Shown piece after piece: positions 1-7,300 of a stretch of DNA of 7,984 nt (positions within the stretch are counted from its first letter, which is position 1; every line of letters begins with the position of its first letter). The notes under the pieces are model-generated. The model was given only the letters and a program-made list of their open reading frames with translations, was not told the origin of the DNA and made no database searches. Both the position numbers and the translations under genes were made by a program. The DNA is from Thiomargarita sp. (lineage in GTDB: Bacteria; Pseudomonadota; Gammaproteobacteria; Beggiatoales; Beggiatoaceae): assembly GCA_023144675.1 (NCBI GenBank), contig JAGLFE010000163.1:1-7984 (forward strand), written 5' to 3'.

Positions 1-1059
1 ATTCAACGTTTACGACCAATAGAAAGTCGTAATGAAATTATCAATGTTTCAGATATTGAGCTTATTATCAGTAAAATTGCCCGTATTCCAGAGAAAAATG
101 TTTCTATTTCGGATAAGGAAACTTTACGTAATCTTGAACGAGACCTTAATATGGTAGTTTATGGGCAAGATAAAGCGATTGACACTTTAGCACAAGCAAT
201 TAAAATGTCGCGTTCGGGTTTAGGAAATACTGAAAAACCAATTGGTTCATTCCTATTTATGGGACCAACTGGAGTAGGTAAAACCGAAGTAGCTCGTCAA
301 CTATCCCGTATTATGGGAATAGAATTACTTCGCTTTGATATGTCAGAATATATGGAAAGACATACCGTTTCCCGTTTAATTGGCGCACCTCCTGGCTATG
401 TTGGTTTTGACGAGGGCGGTTTATTGACTGAATCGATTAATAAAAATCCTTATGCAGTATTATTATTAGATGAAATTGAAAAAGCCCATCCCGATGTTTT
501 TAATCTGCTATTGCAAGTTATGGACCATGGAACTTTGACTGATACTAATGGGCGCAAAGTTGATTTTCGACACATTATCTTAATAATGACAACTAATGCT
601 GGAGCTGAAGATGCAAGCCGTTCCTCAATTGGTTTTAATACCCAAGATCATTCTACTGATATAATGTCCGCCATTAAACGAATTTTTACTCCAGAATTTC
701 GTAATCGTTTAGATGCCACAGTTCAATTTAAAGCTTTAACCCCAGAAACCATCGGACATGTGGTAGATAAATTTATAATTGAATTAGAAAGTCAATTAGA
801 AGAAAAAAAGGTAACTATTGAAGTTGACGAAGCAGCTCGGCAATGGTTGGCTAAAAATGGTTATGATGCAAAAATGGGTGCAAGACCTATGGTGCGTTTG
901 ATTCAAGACAAGATTAAAAAAGCTTTGGCTGAGGAAATTTTGTTTGGCAAATTAGAAACAGGCGGACATATAATAGTACATGAAGAAAATGATGAATTAA
1001 AGTTTGAATTTGAAGCTAAGAAAAAAGATATTACTCAAATTAAAACAGTTGCGGTTTAA
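1..1059 (+). CDS. clpA: ATP-dependent Clp protease ATP-binding subunit ClpA, C-terminal part (5' end outside window)
   Basis: This is the second half of the Hsp100 unfoldase ClpA, which unfolds substrates (including N-degron proteins brought by ClpS) in the cytoplasm and feeds them to the ClpP protease. The frame is open from base 1, so the Met at 151 is internal, not the start; 352 residues are visible of about 750 usual. In fragment numbering, the second AAA+ module (D2) has Walker A GPTGVGKT at 88-95, Walker B LLLDE ending at D157-E158, and the FTPEFRNRLD segment at 229-238 with its conserved arginines. The ClpP-docking loop carries IGF at 210-212, where E. coli ClpA has IGL. The MGARPM signature and small domain follow, then a short charged tail. 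The gene ends at TAA 1057-1059 and looks intact. It is probably functionally unrelated to the genes downstream and marks the chromosomal border of the accessory region. Confidence 0.97.
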   Translation: MQRLRPIESRNEIINVSDIELIISKIARIPEKNVSISDKETLRNLERDLNMVVYGQDKAIDTLAQAIKMSRSGLGNTEKPIGSFLFMGPTGVGKTEVARQLSRIMGIELLRFDMSEYMERHTVSRLIGAPPGYVGFDEGGLLTESINKNPYAVLLLDEIEKAHPDVFNLLLQVMDHGTLTDTNGRKVDFRHIILIMTTNAGAEDASRSSIGFNTQDHSTDIMSAIKRIFTPEFRNRLDATVQFKALTPETIGHVVDKFIIELESQLEEKKVTIEVDEAARQWLAKNGYDAKMGARPMVRLIQDKIKKALAEEILFGKLETGGHIIVHEENDELKFEFEAKKKDITQIKTVAV

Positions 1060-1067
1060 AAATGTAA

Positions 1068-1084
1068 ATACTATTTAATAGTAT
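1068..1084 (+). terminator. AT-rich hairpin just after clpA, weak terminator candidate
   Basis: A perfect 7-bp stem (ATACTAT / ATAGTAT) with a TTA loop lies 8 bases after the clpA stop codon. Its position suits a transcription terminator. The stem is almost all A/T and no T-tract follows it directly; the nearest T-rich run is about 25 bases further on. It may therefore terminate poorly or not at all. Confidence 0.25.
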
Positions 1085-1095
1085 AGGATTTACGC

Positions 1096-1174
1096 ATTGA
1101 CAAATTATATTTTTTGTTTTCATTACAAATATCATAGTGTTATAAATATTTTACAAATGACTAAATTTGTCAAT
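1096..1174. repeat. 11-bp inverted repeat with internal ACAAAT words
   Basis: ATTGACAAATT at 1096-1106 is the exact reverse complement of AATTTGTCAAT at 1164-1174, with 57 bases between them. Inside lie two further TTACAAAT words (1123-1130 and 1151-1158). The second of these can also pair locally with ATTTGT at 1165-1170 across a 6-base loop. The arrangement could be a binding site for a regulator, the ends of a very small decayed element, or AT-rich coincidence. No target-site duplication is obvious. Confidence 0.4.
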
Positions 1175-1375
1175 CTTTCTTCATGTGCAAACATCCCTAC
1201 CTTGGCTGTCATTTACCCGTTTCTTCCCACAAAGCTACGGGTTTTCCCAACGTCATAACTCGGTCGGCGCAGACACTTTAGTGTCTATGGCAATACCCGT
1301 ACAACAACTTATGTATGAAGCAATTTTTCGAGGCTGCAATGATTCTGTTCAAGCTCGTGAATTTGCTCCCTAATT
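1175..1375. other. GC-richer islet with short hairpins, unidentified
   Basis: This stretch differs in composition from everything around it. It contains a 7-bp stem with a 2-base loop (AGACACT/AGTGTCT, 1271-1286) and a 6-bp stem ACCCGT/ACGGGT (1215-1220 with 1237-1242). A second ACCCGT at 1295-1300 could pair with the same ACGGGT. None of the six frames shows a protein family I recognise; the minus strand is broken by stops in all three frames. It could be a remnant of a transposon end, for example of the IS200/IS605 (TnpB) type with its structured right end, or a small structured RNA. Neither can be shown from the sequence alone. Confidence 0.25.
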
Positions 1376-1444
1376 ATTCCTACCCTGATATACCGACTTG
1401 CGTTGATATATTAGGCAATTGTGGCTTTTAGATCCACGCATATT

Positions 1445-1474
1445 CATACAGCTTACGAGTTTAAATTATATAAT
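1445..1474 (+). promoter_or_regulatory. putative sigma-70 promoter of the RM stub and cassette
   Basis: A perfect TATAAT occurs at 1469-1474 in an AT-rich stretch, 25 bases before the start codon at 1500. With 18-base spacing the -35 position reads CATACA (1445-1450), only a half match to TTGACA, so the promoter would be weak or activator-dependent. If real, it was probably the promoter of the type IIG gene and now lies in front of the truncated copy and the ATPase/TOPRIM-like pair. Chance matches to TATAAT are common in DNA this AT-rich. Confidence 0.4.
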
Positions 1475-1490
1475 ATTTTTCACTTTTGCA

Positions 1491-1495
1491 AGAGG
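1491..1495 (+). promoter_or_regulatory. ribosome-binding site AGAGG setting the start at 1500
   Basis: AGAGG lies 4 bases before ATG 1500 and supports that start over an in-frame ATG at 1419, which would add 27 residues with no match in the intact downstream copy. It is the clearest Shine-Dalgarno-like sequence in the accessory region; the starts at 1694, 3243 and 4386 have none that I can see. Confidence 0.55.
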
Positions 1496-1499
1496 TTTA

Positions 1500-1673
1500 A
1501 TGAACACACCCAGACAAATCCTCAACTCAGCCTTCCTCAAACTCAAATCTAATCGTTCTGACATTGATAAATTTAAACTCCAACTGACTAAATTGGTTGG
1601 TAATATTAATAGTCAAGAATCGGAAGAGTTCCATAAAAGTCTGGTTGCGAATTTTTTACAGAGGATTTATTAA
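1500..1673 (+). pseudogene. truncated 5' copy of the type IIG RM gene (57 codons)
   Basis: This 57-residue frame starts MNTPRQILNSAFLKLKSN and ends FLQRIY followed by TAA. It aligns without gaps from the QILNSAF segment onward to residues 5-57 of the RM protein beginning at 4386, and stops just before the point where that protein enters its nuclease domain. It has its own ribosome-binding site and a promoter-like sequence, so the peptide may still be made. It lacks all catalytic parts. Most differences in the first 125 aligned bases are synonymous; the last 34 bases are much more diverged and mostly change amino acids. The stop lies 20 bases before gene A. I read it as the leftover beginning of a resident RM gene displaced by the cassette. 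A retained role as a leader peptide or interfering fragment cannot be excluded. Confidence 0.75.
1514..1672 (+). repeat. left direct repeat flanking the two-gene cassette
   Basis: By hand alignment these 159 bases match 4397-4555 at a constant offset of 2883 with 18 mismatches and no gaps (about 89% identity). Only 6 mismatches fall in 1514-1638, while 12 fall in 1639-1672. Similarity ends at the stub's stop codon. Upstream it fades at the start codon, where the two copies differ by one codon. Confidence 0.9.
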
Positions 1674-1693
1674 ACAATTTTATAAACTTAAAT

Positions 1694-3241
1694 ATGGATT
1701 CAATCAGAATTAAAAATTTGCGATGTTTAACAGATACCGGTGATATTGCTATTAAACCATTAACTATTTTGGTTGGTGCGAATAGTACTGGTAAAAGTAC
1801 TTTTTTACGGGTATTTCCACTTTTGCGTCAAAGTGTTGAAACAAAAACAAGCAGTCCAATACTTTGGTTTGCAGGAAATGATAGTTACGTGGACTTTGGT
1901 AGTATTAAACAAGCTATCCGTACTTCAGAAGAATCTGTTTGTTTTAGGTATAAATTTGAACCAGTTAATGGTATTCCATTACTAATATTCAAAAAAAATC
2001 CACTATCTGGTTATTGTATTGACGATATTATTCCATTAGTAATTGATGGCAAATTAAATGTTGAAATTGAATTAATACCAGATAAGGCTAATGAATCTCA
2101 GACTAAAGTATCAAAACTAACTATTAATTTTAATGAAAATAATGCTGTCTTAATATTTGATACCAACGGTAAAGTTATTGGTTTCGATATAAATGAGCAT
2201 TCTTTTTTAAATCAGTTAGGAAAACTAGCAATAAAACAAGTAAATAGAACTGCTTTTATTCCAATAATTTCAGACAATACTAAAAATTTCCAGCGTAATT
2301 ATATAGAAAATCTGATAAAACTTTTAGCTTATTTATATCATCCAAAAACATCATTATATGTCATTCAAGATATATTACTTGAAGCCATTAATACTAAACC
2401 AAAAGATTTTATCAATAAACTTAAAAGTATAAAAAATACCCCCAAAGTTTGGCAAAAAAATATTAGTAAATTGACTGATTCTAATGAAGATACAAAGTTA
2501 ATTCGTGATATTTCTTTTGCGTGTATTATCCCATCTTTATTACGATTTGCAGATGAAGATATTTCTAGATTTGCTAAGAATGTCCAATATATTTCTCCAT
2601 CACGATCTGTTGCTGATAGATTTCATCGTACACGAGATATTTCTGTTGCTGAAATAGATCATAATGGTGAAAATTTACCAATGTATCTTTATTCTCTTTC
2701 TTCTGAGCAAAAACAAGAATTAAATGGATGGTTAAAAAAATATTTCAATATTGAATTATTTATCAAAAATGAAGGCAATCATTTAGAAATCATGGTGACT
2801 GAACAAGGAAAAAGTTCAGCAAATAATATAGCTGATATTGGGTTTGGTTATTCTGAAATATTACCGGTTATTGTAATGCTTTGGAGTTGGGTAAATAAAC
2901 CTGTTGAATGTCCATCAATAATTGCTATCGAACAGCCTGAATTACATCTTCATCCTCAATTACAAGCGAAACTAGCTGATGTTTTAGTGCAAATAACTAA
3001 AGTTAGGAAAGAATTTTTTGCAAAGTCAAGAAATATCCCTCTGATGATAGAAACACATGGAGAAGCTATCATAGATCGTATTGGTCAATTGATTGAAGAC
3101 GGTGAAATAGATCGTGATGATATACAAGTGTTGTTGTTTGAGCCAGATAACGATGGTATAAAAGTTCGTGTTAGCCAATATGATGAGAATGGTTGTTTAA
3201 TTAATTGGCCTTATGGTTTTTTTACCCCTAATTTGGATTAA
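1694..3241 (+). CDS. AAA/ABC-type ATPase with DUF3696-like C-terminus (cassette gene A)
   Basis: This 515-residue protein belongs to the SMC/OLD-like group of stand-alone ATPases that drive many anti-phage systems. Visible parts in order: N-terminal IRIKNLRCL strand; Walker A GANSTGKST (28-36); a large middle insert of about 230 residues; the YISPSR segment (299-304) usual in DUF3696-type ATPases; an ABC-signature-like DIGFGYSE (381-388); Walker B IAIEQPELHLHP (410-421) with catalytic Glu413; and the H-loop ETHGE with His455. The tail runs DENGCLINWPYGFF, the W-P-x-G-F-F ending (505-510) characteristic of DUF3696. No membrane segment or nuclease motif is visible, so the catalytic effector is presumably gene B, which starts one base after its stop. 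There is no clear ribosome-binding site. The start at 1694 is chosen because the IRIKNL strand begins immediately after it. The ATPase call is firm; a defence role is inferred from family and context. Confidence 0.93.
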   Translation: MDSIRIKNLRCLTDTGDIAIKPLTILVGANSTGKSTFLRVFPLLRQSVETKTSSPILWFAGNDSYVDFGSIKQAIRTSEESVCFRYKFEPVNGIPLLIFKKNPLSGYCIDDIIPLVIDGKLNVEIELIPDKANESQTKVSKLTINFNENNAVLIFDTNGKVIGFDINEHSFLNQLGKLAIKQVNRTAFIPIISDNTKNFQRNYIENLIKLLAYLYHPKTSLYVIQDILLEAINTKPKDFINKLKSIKNTPKVWQKNISKLTDSNEDTKLIRDISFACIIPSLLRFADEDISRFAKNVQYISPSRSVADRFHRTRDISVAEIDHNGENLPMYLYSLSSEQKQELNGWLKKYFNIELFIKNEGNHLEIMVTEQGKSSANNIADIGFGYSEILPVIVMLWSWVNKPVECPSIIAIEQPELHLHPQLQAKLADVLVQITKVRKEFFAKSRNIPLMIETHGEAIIDRIGQLIEDGEIDRDDIQVLLFEPDNDGIKVRVSQYDENGCLINWPYGFFTPNLD

Positions 3242-3242
3242 T

Positions 3243-4382
3243 ATGCTTATTTTTCTTACAGATAATATTTTAAAAACTACTCCAGAATATTCTGAATTTC
3301 GCTTAATAGTTTGTTTGGAAAATTTGTTAATTGCATATTTTGAAGGTAAACATATTTTAATTGCAGAATCAAGAACTATCTCAAATTATCAAAAAATAGC
3401 AAAACTTTCAGAAAGAGCTAAAGCATCACTGGATAAGATAAAAAAATTTGTCAGAAAAGGTGGTTTAGATATTAAAAATGAATTTCCTTTTTATATTCAG
3501 ATTGTTTATGCACGCAAATCAAAAATAACTATCAATAAAACTATTATTAATATTCCTATCTGGTATTTTGAAGATTCAAATGCAATTCAAGAAACAATAA
3601 TATTAGGTGAACATATAAATGATGCAAGATTTTTTTATCAGTTAGCATATGCGTATTTAACAACCAAAAAAAAATTAAAAACAGCACAGATAAAAATTCG
3701 AGCAAAACCTATTCATGGTGGTGGAAGTTCAACAAATGATGTACTGCATACTAAATGTAAAGATAATACTCTCTGTTTATGTATTGTTGATACTGATTGC
3801 AAAGCACCTAACACAAAATTTGGAAATACAGCAAAAAGTTTAGGATTAAGCCAGAATAAACAACAAGAATGGCAAAATATTTCTAAGCAATCTGATAATT
3901 CAATTACGATTGAAAAAAATTCAGCCTTAGCCAAAGCATTCGCTATAAATGTACATGAAATAGAAAATTTAATCCCAACTTGTCTTATAGAAAGCTCTCT
4001 GCCAAAAAATTCACCAGATAATATTTTCGACAAAATAGATATACTTAAAAAATGGGAACAAAATGACGCTAATGAATGGCGAAAATTTATTGATATGAAA
4101 AATGGATTGCGTTGTTATGACATACAAACATTTAAATATTGGAAGAAGTTTATCCAAACTAGCTCCAAAAATGAATGCAACGAATGTGAGAAAAAAACTG
4201 ACTGCAATATTATTTTTTGGGAAGGTTTAGGAAATAAAGTACTTGCTCAAGTTATAGAATATATGGATAAAAAAACTCCTCATAAAATAGCTGAATTTTT
4301 TGATTTTAATGATAATTCACTCGTTAAATTAAGCTATGAACTTTTAACATGGTGTTGTGCTTCAGAACGTATCCGATATTAA
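3243..4382 (+). CDS. unrecognised protein with TOPRIM-like motifs, partner of the ATPase (cassette gene B)
   Basis: I do not recognise this 379-residue protein as a named family. From residue 120 on, it shows the spacing of acidic motifs expected of an OLD/DUF4435-like TOPRIM fold: GEHINDARFF with Glu123 and Asp127, a glycine turn GGGSS (159-163), CIVDTDC with Asp183-x-Asp185, and HEIENLIP with Glu239/Glu241. Such domains bind metal and cut or nick nucleic acid, and commonly pair with ATPases. Residues 312-321 hold C-x2-C-x5-C, a possible metal-binding knuckle, and the C-terminus ends in a basic ERIRY. The first 120 residues are helical and basic with no known motif. No HNH is seen. The start at 3243 sits one base after the ATPase stop; an in-frame ATG at 3213 would overlap gene A by 29 bases. 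Translation is probably coupled. The gene contains an A9 run (3666-3674). The coding call is firm; the function is inference. Confidence 0.85.
   Translation: MLIFLTDNILKTTPEYSEFRLIVCLENLLIAYFEGKHILIAESRTISNYQKIAKLSERAKASLDKIKKFVRKGGLDIKNEFPFYIQIVYARKSKITINKTIINIPIWYFEDSNAIQETIILGEHINDARFFYQLAYAYLTTKKKLKTAQIKIRAKPIHGGGSSTNDVLHTKCKDNTLCLCIVDTDCKAPNTKFGNTAKSLGLSQNKQQEWQNISKQSDNSITIEKNSALAKAFAINVHEIENLIPTCLIESSLPKNSPDNIFDKIDILKKWEQNDANEWRKFIDMKNGLRCYDIQTFKYWKKFIQTSSKNECNECEKKTDCNIIFWEGLGNKVLAQVIEYMDKKTPHKIAEFFDFNDNSLVKLSYELLTWCCASERIRY
3666..3674 (+). repeat. A9 homopolymer inside gene B
   Basis: Nine consecutive A residues encode three lysines at residues 142-144 of the TOPRIM-like protein, early in its putative catalytic domain. 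A one-base slip would truncate the protein before the DxD motif. The tract could support transcriptional slippage or phase variation, but runs of this length also occur by chance in DNA this AT-rich. Confidence 0.5.
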
Positions 4383-4385
4383 AAT

Positions 4386-7300
4386 ATGCAACCAAAACAA
4401 ATCCTCAACTCAGCCTTCCTCAAACTCAAATCCAATCGTTGTGATATTGATAAATTTAAACTCCAACTGACTAAATTGGTTGGTAATATTAATAGCCAAG
4501 AATCAGAAGAGTTTCATAAAAATTTGCTCATAGATTTTTTGCAGAAAACTTATTATCAGCCAAAGCATTTTATTAATACCAAAGGTCGTGCTGATTTGGT
4601 GATTCATAATGGAAAGCAAGCAAATAGCACAGTTGGAGTGATTATTGAGCTTAAACGGCCAACCAATAAGGCTGAAATGTTACAGCAGAATGATATTAAC
4701 AAGAAAGCTTTACAAGAGTTGGTTTTGTATTATCTACGGGAGAGAATTACTGCAAATAATTTAGAAATTAAGCATTTAATTGTAACTAATATCTATGAAT
4801 GGTTCATTTTTGATGCAACTTGTTTTGAACGGGAACTATTGCCTATTTTGCGCAAGCCGTTTCTTGATTTTGAAGCGGGACGTTTATCGGGAATTACCAC
4901 TGATTTTTTCTATCGGGATATTGCTCGAGTGGCGATTGCTAAAGTATTTAATAACTTGGAATTTACCTATTTTGATATTCGGGATTATCAGTCTGATGAG
5001 TTGAGTAATGAACTGATTTATTTGTTTAAATTGTTGTCTCCAGAACATCTGCTAAAGTTGCCTTTTATCAATGACAGCAATAGTTTAAATAAAAATTTTT
5101 ATGCGGAATTATTGCATATTATTGGCTTGCGGGAAATTAAAAAAAGTGGAAAAAAGTTGCTTGAATTGGCGGGGCAATCAGGTTCATTGCTGGATAATAT
5201 TATCACTGAACTGCGGCATTCGGAAAAATTGGAACGGTTCTCGGAACTGGAAAAATTTGGAACGACTGAAGCAGAGCGTTTATTCAATATTGGTTTAGAA
5301 TTAGTCATTACTTGGATCAATCGGATTTTGTTTCTTAAATTATTGGAAGCGCAACTCATCAGTTATCACGATAAAACTTATGCGTTTTTGGATAGCAAAC
5401 ATATTAAAAATTTTCATGATTTAAATGATTTGTTTTTTCAAGTATTAGCACGCACAAAGGAAGAGCGGATTGAGGTAAAATTTAACAAGGTTCCGTATTT
5501 AAATAGCTCCTTGTTTGAAGCGACCGAAATTGAGCATAATTTTTTATTTATCAGTCAGTTAGCCAGTAAATCTTTAGCCCTTTTTAGCCATACGGTTTTG
5601 AAAGATGTGCAGGGGGAAAAGCGCATCGGGGAATTGGATAGTTTAGAATATTTATTTGCCTTTTTAGAGGCTTATGATTTTGCCAGCGAAGGTTCGGCAA
5701 AGATTCAAGAGGAAAATAAATCGCTGATTAATGCCTCAGTCTTGGGACTTATTTTTGAGAAAATCAATGGTTATCGGGATGGTTCGTTTTTTACGCCGGG
5801 TTTTATCACGATGTATATGTGTCGGGAAACGATTCGGCGGGCGGTGGTGCAAAAATTTAATCAGCGCAAGGGTTGGAACTGCCAAAACCTTGATGATTTG
5901 TACAATAAAGTTGATGACCAAAAGGAAGCGAATGCAATTATTAATGAGTTGAAAATTTGTGATCCGGCGGTAGGTTCGGGACATTTTTTGGTATCAGCTT
6001 TAAATGAATTATTGGTTATCAAACATGAATTGCGTATTTTACAAGATTGTGAAGGCAAACGTTTAAAGGAATATACGCTTAAAGTGGTGAATGATGAGTT
6101 GATTGTAAAAGATGAGGATGGGGAATTATTTGCTTATCATCCAAAAAGTCCTGAAAGTCAACGGGTTCAAGCGGCTTTATTTCACGAAAAGCAGAATCTT
6201 ATTGAAAACTGTTTATTTGGCGTGGATATAAATACCAATTCGGTGAAAATTTGTCGCTTGCGGTTGTGGATTGAGTTATTGAAACATGCGTATTATAAGG
6301 CAGATGGAGAATTAGAAACTTTGCCGAATATTGATATTAATATTAAATGTGGAAATTCTTTGATTAGTCGCTTTGATTTGGAAGGGGATTTGTCGCCAAT
6401 TTTGCGGAGAAATAAGTGGTCAATTGAGGCGTATAAAAATGCAGTGGCGACTTATCGGAATGCGGTGGATAAAACTCAGAAACGGGAAATGGAGCGTTTA
6501 ATTACGGATATTAAAACAGTTTTTCGTACTGAAATTTCTCGAACTGATTCTAAATTGCTGCGTTTGAATAGCTTGCGGGAAGATTTAGGCGTTTTGCTAG
6601 ATCAGGTTACTTTATTTGTGGAATCTGCAAAGGAAAAGAAGGCGAAGGAAAAGCGGCAAAAGCAGTTGGAAAAGGAAATTGCCAAATTGGAAGTGGAAGT
6701 TGAGGATATTCGGACAAATCGTATTTATCAGAATGCGTTTGAGTGGCGATTTGAGTTTCCAGAGGTTTTGAATGAGAAAGGGGATTTTGTGGGATTTGAT
6801 GTGGTGATTGGGAATCCGCCTTATATACGGCAAGAGGCTTTTTCTGCGTTAAAACCATTTTTAAAACAACGCTTTAATATTTATCATTCTATTGCGGATT
6901 TGTTGACTTATTTTGTGGAGTTAAGTTATTATCTTTTAAAACAAAATGGACATTTTCAGTTTATTGTTTCTAATAAGTTTACGCGGGCTAATTATGGGAA
7001 AGCGATGCGCCGTTTTTTGTTAGATAAGACAGCGATGACGCATTTTATAGATTTTAGTGGTTTGTCGGTGTTTGATGAGGCGACAGTGGATGCGGCGATT
7101 GTAGGATTTAAAAAAGATAAATCTGCTGAAAATAGTTTGATTTATGCGGATGTTGAAAAAAGCTTTGATTTAAATAATTTTGCTAGTTATTTAAGTAAAA
7201 TAAAACAAAATTTTGTCCAAAGTAATTTAACTGAAAATAGTTGGGCATTTGAAAGCTCTGAAGTTCTTAAAATTAAACAGAAAATAGAAGCTCAAGGAAT

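Larger units (their letters stand above)
1060..1499. other. 440-base intergenic region between clpA and the RM stub
   Basis: I see no convincing gene on either strand here. The first ~115 bases are very AT-rich, with several ACAAAT words. Bases about 1175-1375 are visibly richer in G and C, with short hairpins. The last ~60 bases become AT-rich again and hold a promoter-like TATAAT and a ribosome-binding site for the frame at 1500. A 68-codon TTG-initiated frame (1167-1373) crosses the GC-richer part but has no ribosome-binding site, no recognisable motif and unnatural composition. I do not call it a gene. Confidence 0.6.

Noticed and set aside
151..153. ATG at 151 as the start of an AAA+ ATPase gene
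   Set aside because: The same frame is open from base 1 and reads as ClpA linker sequence (ARIPEKNVS and onward), so 151 is an internal methionine of a longer gene.
1167..1373. 68-codon frame in the clpA-RM gap
   Set aside because: TTG start, no ribosome-binding site, no recognisable family, and it coincides with the compositionally odd hairpin islet.
1419..1499. N-terminal extension of the RM stub to the ATG at 1419
   Set aside because: The extra residues are translated promoter-like DNA (they include the TATAAT), have no counterpart in the intact copy, and a good ribosome-binding site fits ATG 1500.
3713..4033. Minus-strand 106-codon frame opposite gene B
   Set aside because: It lies wholly inside a clearly coding + strand gene, is Cys/Phe/Ser-rich without motifs, and is a typical antisense shadow.
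1694..4382. Assigning the pair to PARIS, Gabija or Septu
   Set aside because: Gene A has a DUF3696-type ending and no fused OLD nuclease as in GajA. Gene B has no helicase motifs (GajB) and no HNH motif (PtuB). I cannot confirm DUF4435 (AriB) by eye, so no system name is given.
5099..6858. Several short frames on both strands across the RM gene
   Set aside because: All lie within the continuous type IIG reading frame, which carries ordered nuclease and methyltransferase motifs; none has a motif of its own.
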